Below, one piece after another: positions 29,381 to 38,223 of a stretch of DNA of 64,000 nucleotides. Numbering within the stretch: position 1 is the stretch's first letter; every line of letters begins with the position of its first letter. Position numbers and translations under genes: made by a program. This DNA is from Pleurocapsa sp. PCC 7327 (lineage in GTDB: Bacteria > Cyanobacteriota > Cyanobacteriia > Cyanobacteriales > Microcystaceae), in NCBI RefSeq assembly GCF_000317025.1, contig NC_019689.1:1129501-1193500 (forward strand), read 5' to 3'. The notes under the pieces were generated by a model. It was given only the letters and a program-made list of their open reading frames with translations. It searched no databases and was not told the DNA's origin.

Positions 29381-29408
29381 GTAGGGGCGATCCGCGAATC
29401 GCCCCTAC
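29381..29408. repeat. Short palindromic intergenic repeat
   Basis: GTAGGGGCGAT and ATCGCCCCTAC form an 11-base-arm hairpin in the sqdB-sqdX gap. Such GTAGGGGCGA palindromes are common intergenic units in cyanobacteria and may also modulate read-through into sqdX. Confidence 0.6.
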
Positions 29409-29441
29409 CGATCGCCGATCGCTGGTCACTGATAACTGCTT

Positions 29442-30575
29442 ATGAGAATCGCTTTATTCACCGAGACATTTTTACCCAAAATTGACGGAATTGTCACTCG
29501 CTTGCGCCATACAGTCGAACACTTACAACGCCACGGCGATCGCGTTTTGGTCTTCTGTCCCGACGGCGGAATGAGAGAATATAAAGGAGCCAAAATTCAC
29601 GGCGTATCCGGCATTCCGCTGCCAATGTATCCCGAATTGAAGCTAGCGATTCCCAGACCGAGCCTTCGCCGAGTTCTGAAGAGATTCAAGCCAGACTTGA
29701 TTCATGTGGTCAATCCCGCCGTTTTAGGAATAGGCGGGATTTATTATGCCAAAACGCTCAATATTCCCCTAGTCGCCTCCTACCACACCCATCTGCCCCA
29801 GTATTTACAGCACTACGGACTCGGATCCCTTGAAGGGCTGTTGTGGGAGTTGCTCAAATTGGCACACAATCAAGCTCATCTCAATCTTTGTACCTCAACG
29901 GCAATGGTACGGGAATTGACAGGTCGCGGCATCGAAAGGGTAAACTTGTGGCAGCGAGGAGTCGATACAGAGATGTTCCAACCCCATCTCGCCTCTCGCC
30001 AAATGCGATCGCGCCTCTCACAAGGACATCCCGACAGTCCTCTGCTGCTATACGTAGGACGAGTCTCGGCAGAGAAGCAAATCGAGCGAATTAAACCCAT
30101 CCTAGAAGCCATCCCAGAGGCACATTTGGCAATTGTTGGCGACGGACCTCACCGAGAGGCATTGAAAGCTCTCTTTGCAGGCACTCAGACCCATTTTGTC
30201 GGCTACCTCCAAGGATTAGAACTTGCCTCGGCATTTGCCTCGGCAGATGCGTTTATCTTCCCGTCCCGCACGGAAACGCTAGGATTAGTCTTGCTAGAAG
30301 CAATGGCGGCAGGGTGTCCCGTAGTGGCAGCCGCTTCGGGCGGAATTACCGATATCGTCACCGATGGCGTGAATGGCTATCTCTTCGATCCCAACGATCC
30401 TGAAGGAGCGATTACAGCTACCAAGCGCCTGCTAGCAGCCAAAGCAGAAAAAGAGCAGTTGCGACAAAATGCTCGCCTGGAAGCAGAACGTTGGGGTTGG
30501 GCAGCGGCAACGCGCCAGTTACAGGATTATTATCGAGCCATCGTTAATTCTCAGTCTTTGTCCGAGGCAGCTTAG
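29442..30575 (+). CDS. sqdX: Sulfoquinovosyldiacylglycerol synthase SqdX
   Basis: The 377-residue GT-B glycosyltransferase (family 4) transfers sulfoquinovose from UDP-sulfoquinovose to diacylglycerol, finishing SQDG. It begins MRIALFTETFLPKIDGIVTR. It also has PLVASYHTHLPQYLQHYGLG, WQRGVDTEMFQP, LLYVGRVSAEKQIE and the C-terminal donor-binding motif FPSRTETLGLVLLEAMAAG. It acts at the membrane surface. Together with sqdB this supplies the whole dedicated SQDG pathway. Confidence 0.96.
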   Translation: MRIALFTETFLPKIDGIVTRLRHTVEHLQRHGDRVLVFCPDGGMREYKGAKIHGVSGIPLPMYPELKLAIPRPSLRRVLKRFKPDLIHVVNPAVLGIGGIYYAKTLNIPLVASYHTHLPQYLQHYGLGSLEGLLWELLKLAHNQAHLNLCTSTAMVRELTGRGIERVNLWQRGVDTEMFQPHLASRQMRSRLSQGHPDSPLLLYVGRVSAEKQIERIKPILEAIPEAHLAIVGDGPHREALKALFAGTQTHFVGYLQGLELASAFASADAFIFPSRTETLGLVLLEAMAAGCPVVAAASGGITDIVTDGVNGYLFDPNDPEGAITATKRLLAAKAEKEQLRQNARLEAERWGWAAATRQLQDYYRAIVNSQSLSEAA

Positions 30576-30675
30576 AAGATGAGATAACCATCATCCCCTA
30601 GAAAATTCTTTTGAATCTTGCTCGTTTTTGAAAAAGTTGAGGTATAATGAAAAATCGTGAGTTTTTGCAAAAGCA

Positions 30676-31038
30676 ATGAACGCTGAAGAAATTATTAGGT
30701 CGATTGAGAGCGAGCAGCTAAAAACTGACTTACCAATCGTTCATGTTGGCGATACAGTCAGAGTTGGCGTGAGGATTGTAGAAGGGGGAAAAGAGCGGAT
30801 TCAGCCCTATGAAGGGATCGTGATTGCCAAGCGCAATGGCGGCATCAACCAAACCATTACCGTGCGTCGGATTTTTCAGGGAGTTGGTGTAGAAAGGGTA
30901 TTTTTGCTTCATTCTCCCAGAATCGCCAGCATTAAAATCATCCGTCGCGGTAAAGTACGCCGAGCCAAACTTTATTATCTTCGCGATCGCGTCGGCAAAG
31001 CCACCCGCGTTCAACAGCGTTTCGATCGCGCTCTCTAA
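30676..31038 (+). CDS. rplS: 50S ribosomal protein L19
   Basis: The 120-residue protein of the large ribosomal subunit, at the interface with the 30S subunit, shows the family blocks [52 protein letters not shown] and [18 protein letters not shown]. The length is normal. It opens the translation and transcription gene block and is followed by tRNA-Trp and secE. Confidence 0.97.
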   Translation: MNAEEIIRSIESEQLKTDLPIVHVGDTVRVGVRIVEGGKERIQPYEGIVIAKRNGGINQTITVRRIFQGVGVERVFLLHSPRIASIKIIRRGKVRRAKLYYLRDRVGKATRVQQRFDRAL

Positions 31039-31137
31039 AATTTTTCAAAGGACAACGCAGATTTGAAGCCAATTCGCTTCAAATTGCGCTACGATTGAAA
31101 AAGCTAAGAAGCGGATTGTGCTCGTCAGACTAGGCGT

Positions 31138-31210
31138 GCGTCCTTAGTTCAGTTGGTAGAACGCAGGTCTCCAAAACCTGATGTCGGGGGTTCGAGTCCT
31201 CCAGGGCGCG
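31138..31210 (+). tRNA. trnW: tRNA-Trp (anticodon CCA)
   Basis: The 73-base cloverleaf has acceptor arms GCGTCCT/AGGGCGC, the D-loop AGTTCAGTTGGTAGAAC, an anticodon stem CAGGT/ACCTG with CCA at 31171-31173, the T-loop GGTTCGAGTCC and discriminator G. The 3' CCA is not encoded. tRNA-Trp before secE-nusG is a widely conserved bacterial arrangement. Confidence 0.97.
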
Positions 31211-31475
31211 TCGGGCAGCACGAAGCAATACTCGCGGCTTGACGTGGGTTTTAAATGGCTCGTTCGTTTTAGGAGAGGCAAGCTCTAATCTCCGAGCAAA
31301 ATAGCAGTGCTGCCATTTGAGAAAAATCTCGCGCGATCGCGATCGGATATTTTGCTATTATAAATGTTTGTGTTAAAGTTTGTATTTCTAAAACCCGATT
31401 CTAAAATTTTAAATTTCATGTCAGTAAAGCGTTAACTGCTAGAGTGGATTTGGTAAATGGGGGAGAGTTGTAAGC

Positions 31476-31715
31476 GTGGTTAATAAAAAAGAAAGCACTG
31501 AAATCAAGCCAGCCGACAGTAATAAATTGAAAGCGGGCGAGTTTATCAACGAAACCAAAGAAGAGCTTTCTAAAGTGGTCTGGCCGAGTCGGCAACAATT
31601 ACTCAGCGAATCGGCGGCTGTTATTCTGATGGTCAGCCTAGTGGCAATTGTTATTTATTTAGTTGATAATTTCTTCTCGTGGGTAGCCAACCAACCGTTC
31701 ATGTTTGGCTCGTAA
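31476..31715 (+). CDS. secE: Preprotein translocase subunit SecE
   Basis: The 79-residue single-span subunit clamps SecY in the export channel of the plasma and thylakoid membranes. It has a short charged N terminus, the conserved amphipathic FINETKEELSKVVWPSRQQL and one membrane helix (AAVILMVSLVAIVIYLV). It starts with GTG at 31476, supported by GGGGGAGAG about nine bases upstream. nusG follows after 33 bases. Confidence 0.95.
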   Translation: MVNKKESTEIKPADSNKLKAGEFINETKEELSKVVWPSRQQLLSESAAVILMVSLVAIVIYLVDNFFSWVANQPFMFGS

Positions 31716-31748
31716 CATCTTTGCTAGGGGCGCAGGGAAGGTATTCCG

Positions 31749-32384
31749 ATGAGTTTTGCTGACGAGCGATCGCAAGAAATACAAGAATCGCAAGAGTTAG
31801 AGCAACAACAAGAAAAAGCTAAAGCTGCTCGCTGGTATGCCGTTCAGGTCGCTTCTGGATGCGAAAAACGAGTCAAAACAAACCTAGAGCAGCGAATTCG
31901 CAGCTTTGATGTTGGCGATAGAATTATCCAGATAGAAATTCCCAAAACACCAACAGTCAAAGTTCGTAAAGATGGAAGTCGCCAGCACGGCGAAGAAAAA
32001 GTCTTCCCCGGCTATATTTTAGTCAAGATGGTTATGGACGACGAAGCTTGGCAAGTCGTCAAAAACACGCCCAACGTCATTAACTTTGTTGGAGCAGAGC
32101 AAAAACGTCGCTATGGGAGAGGACGGGGACACGTGACCCCAGTTCCCCTCTCCTTGACTGAAGTAGAGCGTATTTTCAAACAAGCTCAAGAACAAGAACC
32201 CGTCGTCAAAATCGACATGGAAGTGGGAGACAAAATTGTGGTTCTCTCAGGTCCGTTCAAAGATTTTCAAGGGGAAGTCATAGAAGTCTCTCCAGAAAGA
32301 AGCAAGCTAAAAGTACTGCTCTCTATTTTTGGACGAGACACACCAGTAGAATTGGAATTTAATCAGATAGAAAAACAAAGCTAG
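31749..32384 (+). CDS. nusG: Transcription termination/antitermination protein NusG
   Basis: The 211-residue protein binds RNA polymerase and couples it to ribosomes or affects pausing. It has an acidic/Gln-rich N-terminal extension of about 25 residues, the NGN domain ([20 protein letters not shown], then [17 protein letters not shown] and TPNVINFVG) and a C-terminal KOW domain ([19 protein letters not shown]). rplK begins three bases after its stop. Confidence 0.97.
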   Translation: MSFADERSQEIQESQELEQQQEKAKAARWYAVQVASGCEKRVKTNLEQRIRSFDVGDRIIQIEIPKTPTVKVRKDGSRQHGEEKVFPGYILVKMVMDDEAWQVVKNTPNVINFVGAEQKRRYGRGRGHVTPVPLSLTEVERIFKQAQEQEPVVKIDMEVGDKIVVLSGPFKDFQGEVIEVSPERSKLKVLLSIFGRDTPVELEFNQIEKQS

Positions 32385-32386
32385 CG

Positions 32387-32812
32387 ATGGCAAAGAAAGT
32401 TGTAGCACTAATTAAACTAGCTCTTCCAGCAGGAAAAGCAAATCCAGCTCCCCCAGTCGGTCCGGCGTTAGGTCAGCATGGGGTCAACATCATGGCATTT
32501 TGTAAAGAATACAATGCCAAAACAGCCGACCAAGCAGGCATGATTATCCCGGTAGAAATTTCGGTCTTTGAAGACCGCAGTTTCACCTTCGTTCTCAAAA
32601 CTCCTCCTGCCTCGGTATTAATCCGCAAAGCAGCCGGAATCGAACGAGGTTCTAACGAACCCAACAAAAAAATCGTGGCGACTATCACTCGCGACCAACT
32701 GCGACAAATCGCCGAAACCAAAATGCCCGATCTCAATGCCAACGACATTGAAGCAGCGATGAAAATCGTAGCAGGTACCGCCAAGAATATGGGTGTCAAC
32801 ATTAAAGAATAG
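32387..32812 (+). CDS. rplK: 50S ribosomal protein L11
   Basis: The 141-residue protein forms the GTPase-associated centre with 23S rRNA. It has the Pro-rich [20 protein letters not shown], the rRNA-binding C-terminal domain and [16 protein letters not shown]. Normal length and standard place between nusG and rplA. Confidence 0.97.
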   Translation: MAKKVVALIKLALPAGKANPAPPVGPALGQHGVNIMAFCKEYNAKTADQAGMIIPVEISVFEDRSFTFVLKTPPASVLIRKAAGIERGSNEPNKKIVATITRDQLRQIAETKMPDLNANDIEAAMKIVAGTAKNMGVNIKE

Positions 32813-32898
32813 CAGTGGTCATTAGTACCAATAACAAAAGACAAACAGTAAAAAAAGGGGAGAGGCATAGCTTCGTTATTGACCCAAGGAGATGACAA

Positions 32899-33612
32899 AT
32901 GGCAAAGAAAGTTTCGCGCCGACTTCGAGAAGCGCTAGCAAAAGTAGAAGACAAACCGTATCAACCCTTAGAAGCCCTTCAGCTTCTTAAGAAAACCGCA
33001 ACAGCCAAATTTAACGAAACGGCTGAAGCCCATATTCGTTTGGGAATTGACCCCAAATATACCGACCAGCAATTGCGAACCACCGTAACCTTCCCGAAAG
33101 GGACGGGACAAACGGTGCGAGTTGCCGTCATTGCCAGAGGGGAAAAAGTGCAAGAAGCAAGTGCCGCTGGGGCTGATATCGTCGGTTCGGAAGAACTCAT
33201 CGATGAAATCCAAGGTGGCATGCTGGATTTTGAGGTATTGATCGCGACTCCAGACATGATGCCCAAAGTGGCAAAATTAGGGCGTTTATTAGGTCCTCGC
33301 GGCTTGATGCCCTCTCCTAAGGGCGGCACGGTAACCACAGATTTAGCTTCAGCCATTCAGGAATTCAAAGCAGGAAAACAGGAATTTCGGGCTGACAGAA
33401 CGGGCATCGTCCATGTTATGTTTGGTAAGGCATCTTTCAGTGCCGAAGACTTGCTAGTTAACCTCAAAGCCCTACAAGAAACGATCGATCGCAATCGTCC
33501 TTCTGGCGCTAAGGGTCGTTACTGGCGCAGCGTATTCGTTTCTGCCTCGATGGGACCCTCTATCCAAGTCGATATCAACGCACTGCGCGACCTCAAACTG
33601 ACAGAAGCATAG
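32899..33612 (+). CDS. rplA: 50S ribosomal protein L1
   Basis: The 237-residue protein binds the 23S rRNA L1 stalk and usually also represses its own operon by binding the mRNA. Family blocks are [55 protein letters not shown] and the C-terminal [28 protein letters not shown] precedes the ATG. Confidence 0.97.
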   Translation: MAKKVSRRLREALAKVEDKPYQPLEALQLLKKTATAKFNETAEAHIRLGIDPKYTDQQLRTTVTFPKGTGQTVRVAVIARGEKVQEASAAGADIVGSEELIDEIQGGMLDFEVLIATPDMMPKVAKLGRLLGPRGLMPSPKGGTVTTDLASAIQEFKAGKQEFRADRTGIVHVMFGKASFSAEDLLVNLKALQETIDRNRPSGAKGRYWRSVFVSASMGPSIQVDINALRDLKLTEA

Positions 33613-33616
33613 TTCT

Positions 33617-33645
33617 TGTAGAGACGTGACCTGTCGGTCTCTACA
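33617..33645 (+). terminator. Hairpin after rplA
   Basis: TGTAGAGAC and GTCTCTACA form a 9-base stem with an 11-base loop just past the rplA stop, followed by an A-rich run, not a T-run. It may separate rplKA from rplJL expression or protect the mRNA 3' end. Confidence 0.45.
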
Positions 33646-33659
33646 CAAAAAATTAAATA

Positions 33660-33838
33660 TTCATTTGGATCGAGCCAAAGACAGCGGGTGCAACTTGCTT
33701 AATATCCTGCCGAGGTAGCTGCCAAAAAGTTTTACCGTACCCTCGATAGAGAGGGTAAGCGGTATGCAGGCAATCAAAAAAACCCCGGCAAATCATGTAG
33801 GGGTTTTCTTTTTTGCCTAATGAAATGAGTTTCCCAAA
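33660..33838 (+). ncRNA. Ribosomal protein L10 leader
   Basis: The leader between rplA and rplJ has the features of the bacterial L10 leader RNA: AAAGACAGCGGGTGCAA, CCTGCCGAGGTAGCTG and a stem with GTACCCTCG/GAGGGTAAGC, then an intrinsic terminator-like hairpin. L10(L12)4 binding to this RNA represses rplJL, mainly by attenuation. Confidence 0.85.
33776..33816 (+). terminator. Attenuator in the L10 leader
   Basis: AAAACCCC and GGGGTTTT form an 8-base stem followed by CTTTTTT. It stands about 45 bases before the rplJ ATG, so it can only act as a conditional terminator for rplJL. Confidence 0.8.
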
Positions 33839-33860
33839 AAAACAAAGGAGGTGATACGGG

Positions 33861-34400
33861 ATGGGAAGAACCAAAGAGAATAAAGAGACGGTAGTAGCCG
33901 ATCTCAAAGAACTCTTGAAAGACTCGCAATTAGCCATTGTCATCGACTATCAAGGGCTATCGGTGGCTGAAATTACCGATTTGCGCAGGCGTTTGCGTCC
34001 TATTGGCGGCTCTTGCAAAATTGCCAAAAATACTCTAATGCGCATCGCTGTTGAGGGAGACGACAATTGGCAGCCCATGCAGGAGTTTCTCAAGGGAGCT
34101 TCTGCTTTGATGACAGTCAAAGAAGATGTTGGAGGGGCAGTCAAAGCTTACAAGAGCTTCCAAAAAGACAAAAAGAAAACCGAACTACGCGGTGGCGTCA
34201 TGGAAGGTCGCGCCTTGACTAAAGCTCAAGTCGAGGCACTGGCTGACCTGCCCTCTAAGGAACAATTGATCGGGCAAATTGCTGGCGCAATTAACGCCTT
34301 GGCAACCAAGATTGCCGTTGGCATCAACGAAGTTCCCTCTTCTCTTGCACGCGTCCTGCAAGCCTATGCCGAAAAAGAACAAGGCGATGCTGCCAGTTAA
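33861..34400 (+). CDS. rplJ: 50S ribosomal protein L10
   Basis: The 179-residue protein is the base of the ribosomal stalk that holds L7/L12. It shows MGRTKENKETVVADLKELL, QLAIVIDYQGLSVAEITDLR, CKIAKNTLMRIAV and LADLPSKEQLIGQIAGAINA, with a C-terminal helix for L7/L12 binding. AAAGGAGGTGA lies upstream of the ATG. It is controlled by the leader just before it. Confidence 0.97.
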   Translation: MGRTKENKETVVADLKELLKDSQLAIVIDYQGLSVAEITDLRRRLRPIGGSCKIAKNTLMRIAVEGDDNWQPMQEFLKGASALMTVKEDVGGAVKAYKSFQKDKKKTELRGGVMEGRALTKAQVEALADLPSKEQLIGQIAGAINALATKIAVGINEVPSSLARVLQAYAEKEQGDAAS

Positions 34401-34457
34401 TTAGTAGTTATTGGTTAATAGTTAGTTAGTCTTCCACTAACTACTAACTACTAATAA
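34399..34457. repeat. TAGTTAGTAG simple repeats forming an inverted repeat
   Basis: In the rplJ-rplL gap, TTAGTAGTTATTGG and AGTTAGTTAG are followed by CTAACTACTAACTACTAA, so the two halves can pair. It belongs to the same simple-repeat group as the runs near 25911 and 35906. Confidence 0.65.
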
Positions 34458-34500
34458 AACTCATACAACTCGTACATACTCACTGAAAAGGAATAGAAAA

Positions 34501-34893
34501 ATGTCTGCTGCAACCGATGAAATTTTGGAGAAACTAAAATCCCTGACCCTTTTAGAAGCCGCCGAGCTAGTCAAACAGATCGAAGAAACCTTCGGCGTAA
34601 GCGCTGCTGCACCTGTTGGCGGCATGGTGATGGCTGCTCCTGGTGCTGCTGCCGCGCCCGCTGAAGCCGTAGAAGAAAAAACCGAATTTGATGTCATCCT
34701 TGAAGAAGTACCTGCCGATAAGAAAATTGCCGTTCTTAAAGAAGTCCGTACTATCACTGGTTTAGGTCTCAAGGAAGCCAAAGATTTGGTTGAAGCCACT
34801 CCCAAGCCCCTCAAAGAAGGCATCAAAAAAGAAGATGCTGAAGAAATCAAGAAAAAGCTCGAAGGAGTTGGTGCAAAAGTCAGCGTGAAGTAA
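34501..34893 (+). CDS. rplL: 50S ribosomal protein L7/L12
   Basis: The 130-residue stalk protein recruits translation GTPases. It has the N-terminal dimer domain ([20 protein letters not shown]), an Ala/Pro/Gly hinge ([12 protein letters not shown]) and the C-terminal domain ([20 protein letters not shown], then [12 protein letters not shown]). GGAATAG lies upstream of the ATG. A terminator follows. Confidence 0.97.
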   Translation: MSAATDEILEKLKSLTLLEAAELVKQIEETFGVSAAAPVGGMVMAAPGAAAAPAEAVEEKTEFDVILEEVPADKKIAVLKEVRTITGLGLKEAKDLVEATPKPLKEGIKKEDAEEIKKKLEGVGAKVSVK

Positions 34894-34916
34894 GCGTTGC
34901 CGATAATTCTAAGTTT

Positions 34917-34943
34917 GGGCAGGCAAGGCAAGCCTGCCTTTTT
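34917..34943 (+). terminator. Terminator of the rplJL unit
   Basis: GGCAGGC and GCCTGCC form a 7-base GC-rich stem followed directly by TTTTTC, 25 bases past the rplL stop codon. Confidence 0.85.
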
Positions 34944-35067
34944 CTTGTGCTAACTCAGGTTAAGATTGGGCGATCGCTAGAAACTTCCAAATTCTCTTTA
35001 ACGTTAATCTTGATATAAGCTATTACTTGGTTCAATGCTGACCTACTAACGCATCGGAGATGTCCCG

Positions 35068-35862
35068 TTGAATACGTTAATTCATCCTACTGCTGTAATT
35101 GACCCCAAGGCTGAACTGCATCCAACCGTTCGAGTCGGTTCCTACGCAGTAATCGGAGAAAAAGTAACCATTGGCGCCCAAACGACTATCGGTGCCCATG
35201 TCGTTCTAGAAGGGCCCGCAGAAATCGGAGAAAGCAATCGCATTTTTCCTGGCGCTGTTATCGGTTCGGAACCCCAAGACTTGAAGTATAAGGGAGCAGC
35301 TAGCTGGGTAAAAGTTGGCGATAATAATCAGATTCGCGAGTATGTAACGATCAACCGGGCAACTGATGAAGGAGAAGCCACTGTTATTGGCAATAATAAT
35401 TTACTGATGGCTTATGCTCACGTCGCCCATAACTGCATAATCGAAGATGAAGTAGTTATTGCCAATTCCGTAGCTTTAGCAGGTCACATTCATATCGAAT
35501 CAAAAGCCAGAATAAGCGGCGTATTGGGCGTTCACCAATTTGTTCGCATTGGCAGTCTGTCAATGGTAGGCGGAATGAGCCGAATCGAGCGGGACGTACC
35601 GCCCTATACCATAGTAGAAGGAAACCCTGCCAGAGTGCGATCGCTCAATTTGGTCGGTTTGCGACGAGCAGGTTTGAGTTCCGAGGAAATCGGACATCTC
35701 AAAAAAGCTTTCCGTCTTCTCTATCGTTCCGATAAAACGCTTCAAGAAGCCTTAGAGCAACTGGAATTGCTGCCTCATAACGAATATATCCAGCATTTTC
35801 ATCGCTTTTTACAGTCCTCTATCTCCGGCGAAGGACGGCGAGGACCGATTCCGGGGAGATGA
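35068..35862 (+). CDS. lpxA: UDP-N-acetylglucosamine acyltransferase LpxA
   Basis: The 264-residue enzyme adds a hydroxyacyl chain to UDP-GlcNAc in the first step of lipid A synthesis. It is a left-handed beta-helix with hexapeptide repeats (VIDPKAELHPTVRVG, VIGEKVTIGAQTTIGA), the LpxA block IREYVTINRATDEG, the catalytic-His segment LLMAYAHVAHNC, and GVHQFVRIGSLSMVGG. The start is TTG at 35068 (LIHPTAVI follows at once), with GGAG eight bases upstream. lpxB follows in the same direction. Confidence 0.95.
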   Translation: MNTLIHPTAVIDPKAELHPTVRVGSYAVIGEKVTIGAQTTIGAHVVLEGPAEIGESNRIFPGAVIGSEPQDLKYKGAASWVKVGDNNQIREYVTINRATDEGEATVIGNNNLLMAYAHVAHNCIIEDEVVIANSVALAGHIHIESKARISGVLGVHQFVRIGSLSMVGGMSRIERDVPPYTIVEGNPARVRSLNLVGLRRAGLSSEEIGHLKKAFRLLYRSDKTLQEALEQLELLPHNEYIQHFHRFLQSSISGEGRRGPIPGR

Positions 35863-35998
35863 GAGAGTATGGGAAGTGTGGGGAGTGTGGGGAGATGGGG
35901 AGACGACTAACCACTAACCACTAACCACTAACAAATAACCAATTCCCAATCCAAAATCTAAAATCCTTTCATCCCCATTACCAATCACCAACGACGGC
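35863..35998. repeat. Simple-repeat cluster between lpxA and lpxB
   Basis: The gap contains GTGTGGGGAG repeated twice (35876-35895), then CTAACCACTAACCACTAACC (35908-35930). The AATCCAAAATCTAAAATC run continues the group of short repeats seen at several intergenic places in the window. Confidence 0.65.
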
Positions 35999-37216
35999 AT
36001 GCGAATTTTTATCAGTACGGGCGAGGTTTCTGGAGATTTGCAAGGGGCAATGCTAGTCGATGCCCTAAAACGTCAGGCAAAAGCCAGGAATATAGAATTA
36101 GAAATTGTTGCCTTGGGAGGCGATCGCATGGCAGCAGCAGGGGCAAAACTGTTGGAAAATACGACGGCAATTGGTTCTATAGGACCGATCGAATCTTTGT
36201 CCTTTGTTTTACCGACCCTAAAAATTCAGCGTCGTGCCAAACAGGCTTTGCAACAAAATCCACCCGATTTATTAATATTAATTGATTATCTCGAACCTAA
36301 TTTAGCGATTGGCAGTTACGTTCGTCAGCATTTGCCGCAAGTTCCTATTGTTTATTATATTGCCCCCCAAGATTGGGTTTGGGCACCTTTACTAGAAAAT
36401 AACCAAGGATTATTTAAACTTACTAACCAAATACTAACCCAGAAAAGCAAGCAACTGGTTCAAATCATAGACCGATTGTTGGCAATTTTTCCAGGAGAGG
36501 CTCGTTATTTTCAGGAGAAAGGCGTGTTGGTCAGTTGGATAGGTCATCCCTTGTTAGATCGCATTGAGACGGCACCGAGTCGCGAACAAGCACGTCAATT
36601 GTTAGGAATCGAACCAGATCGACTAGCCATTGCCCTTCTTCCTGCTTCCCGCAAGCAAGAGTTGAAATATCTTCTCCCCGTCATTTGCGAGGCAGCTAAA
36701 CAAATACAAGCTAAATTACCTCAAGTTCATTTCTGGATTCCCATCTCTTTAGAAGCTTATCGCAGCGCGATCTCAGCGGCAGTTAAAGACTACGGTTTGC
36801 AAGCAACTTTACTTGAGGGCAAGACGCTAGAAGCAATTGCCGCCGCCGATTTAGCTATTACCAAGTCGGGAACGGTAAATCTCGAAATTGCCTTACTCAA
36901 CGTCCCTCAAGTGGTTCTCTATCGGGTTAGCCCCATCACGATCTGGATTGCTCGCAATTTACTAAATTTTTCTATTCCCTTCATGTCACCGTCCAATTTA
37001 GTCGTCATGAAGTCTATCGTGCCAGAACTTTTTCAAGAAGAAGCGACTCCAGAAAGAATCGTTCGCGAATCCCTAGAACTGTTGTTAAATCGCGATCGCC
37101 GCCAGCAAACTTTAGCCGATTACTCGCAAATGCGTGCTTGTTTGGGAGAAGTGGGAGTTTGCGATCGCGCTGCCAATGAAATTCTAGAATTCGTCAGCCA
37201 TTTGCATGTCGATTAG
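35999..37216 (+). CDS. lpxB: Lipid-A-disaccharide synthase LpxB
   Basis: The 405-residue GT-B enzyme (family 19) joins UDP-diacylglucosamine and lipid X to the lipid A disaccharide at the inner membrane. It begins with FISTGEVSGDLQGAMLVDAL and has LGGDRMAAAG, LILIDYLEPNL, YYIAPQDWVWA, SWIGHPLLDRI, ALLPASRKQELKYLLP and ITKSGTVNLEIALLNVPQVV. Normal length. With lpxA it forms the conserved lpxA-lpxB pair. Confidence 0.95.
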   Translation: MRIFISTGEVSGDLQGAMLVDALKRQAKARNIELEIVALGGDRMAAAGAKLLENTTAIGSIGPIESLSFVLPTLKIQRRAKQALQQNPPDLLILIDYLEPNLAIGSYVRQHLPQVPIVYYIAPQDWVWAPLLENNQGLFKLTNQILTQKSKQLVQIIDRLLAIFPGEARYFQEKGVLVSWIGHPLLDRIETAPSREQARQLLGIEPDRLAIALLPASRKQELKYLLPVICEAAKQIQAKLPQVHFWIPISLEAYRSAISAAVKDYGLQATLLEGKTLEAIAAADLAITKSGTVNLEIALLNVPQVVLYRVSPITIWIARNLLNFSIPFMSPSNLVVMKSIVPELFQEEATPERIVRESLELLLNRDRRQQTLADYSQMRACLGEVGVCDRAANEILEFVSHLHVD

Positions 37217-37317
37217 CGATTGGTCAAACGGTGGATGATTCGGCAGAAAGTCATCCGGAAAATAGCCGTCTGGAGAGTTTCTAAAACTCGTCAACGACTT
37301 AAACAACAGTAAATATC

Positions 37318-37562
37318 CTGAGATCTTGCACCAGTCTCAACAGTTCGCCCCTCGATTCAAATCGCTGCCTTATATTTAAAGTCGTCTTAAGACGACTCGA
37401 TAAGTGTTTCAGTCCATTTTAATGGACTTTATATATAAGACGGGAAATTCATTCCCCGACGGCTAATGCGAAGAGTACAAGATTTTAATTTTAATGGGCT
37501 TTACATGTAAGCCAGGAAATTTATTTCGGGGGTAGCTAATGCGACTGGTGCAAGATCTGAGT
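37318..37562. repeat. MITE-like element A with terminal inverted repeats
   Basis: The left end CTGAGATCTTGCACCAGTC (37318) is matched by the right end GACTGGTGCAAGATCTGAG (37543-37561) in inverse order. Inside are the hairpins AGTCGTCTTAAGACGACT (37380-37397), AGTCCATTTTAATGGACT (37411-37428) and CGGGAAATTCATTCCCCG (37441-37458). No coding frame is present. Confidence 0.75.
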
Positions 37563-37566
37563 TTAA

Positions 37567-37735
37567 ACTGAGATCTTGTACCAGTCGCATCAACGCCTAG
37601 AACTTTAGTTCTAGGCTCAAAGCGCAACTCGATTAAAATCGACTGAAATTCCTATCGAGTCTTCTTTAGAAGAGTTTTTCGATCGTCCAGGAAATTCATT
37701 ACAAGAGCAGTTGTTGAGAATGGTGCAAGATCTCA
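37567..37735. repeat. MITE-like element B, head to head with element A
   Basis: The left end ACTGAGATCTTGTACCAGTC is matched inversely by GAATGGTGCAAGATCTCA (37718-37735). It contains the hairpin GCCTAGAACTTTAGTTCTAGGC (37595-37616, split here by position). Its outer end touches element A, making a 48-base near-perfect palindrome at 37541-37588. A further lone end (CTGGTGCAAGATT) lies at 37822-37834. Confidence 0.72.
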
Positions 37736-37866
37736 TTCTAAACAGACTTAACTCTTCTTGCAGTCAGATTTATCTGACTTGAGCTATCAGCCAAGAAATT
37801 TATTTCTTGGTAGATGAAAAGCTGGTGCAAGATTTAAGTATGGGGGGCATCCTAAATATGTAATTG

Positions 37867-37920
37867 TAGTGCGAGCATCTTGCTCGCAAACCTGTTTTAG
37901 CGAGCCAGACGTAAAGCGTC
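37867..37920. repeat. GCGAGC hairpin repeat, copy 1
   Basis: TAGTGCGAGCATCTTGCTCG, then GCGAGCCAGACGTA. The same order of parts occurs inverted at 56190-56270 (TAGTGCGAGCTTCTAGCTCG and GCGAGCAAGACGTA). Confidence 0.6.
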
Positions 37921-38074
37921 CCGAGCAAAAGCGAAGGAGCTTTAGAAGTACCTTTCAAAATCCTTTCATCCAAAATGGTATCAGATGTTTCGCTTCGCTC
38001 TCGCTACGCTCAACATGACAAAATTGCGGAAGATCTTCGACATTCTATACTTTTGGGATTCTAAGACAGACCTA

Positions 38075-38223
38075 GTTGAGTGACAAAACTCAAATCGTCC
38101 TCACCCCAACCCCTCTCCCCGAGCAGGAGAGGAGCTTTTAACTTAAGACTTTGTCCTGAAGCCCCTTCGCCTCTTGTGGGATAAGGGATTTAGGGATGAG
38201 GGGACAAAGATTTGTCACTCAAC
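38075..38223. repeat. 149-base inverted-repeat (MITE-like) element
   Basis: The ends GTTGAGTGACAAA (38075-38087) and TTTGTCACTCAAC (38211-38223) are perfect 13-base inverted repeats. Between them lies the CCTCACCCCAACCCCTCTCC stretch often seen in cyanobacterial intergenic DNA. No open frame of note. Confidence 0.75.
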
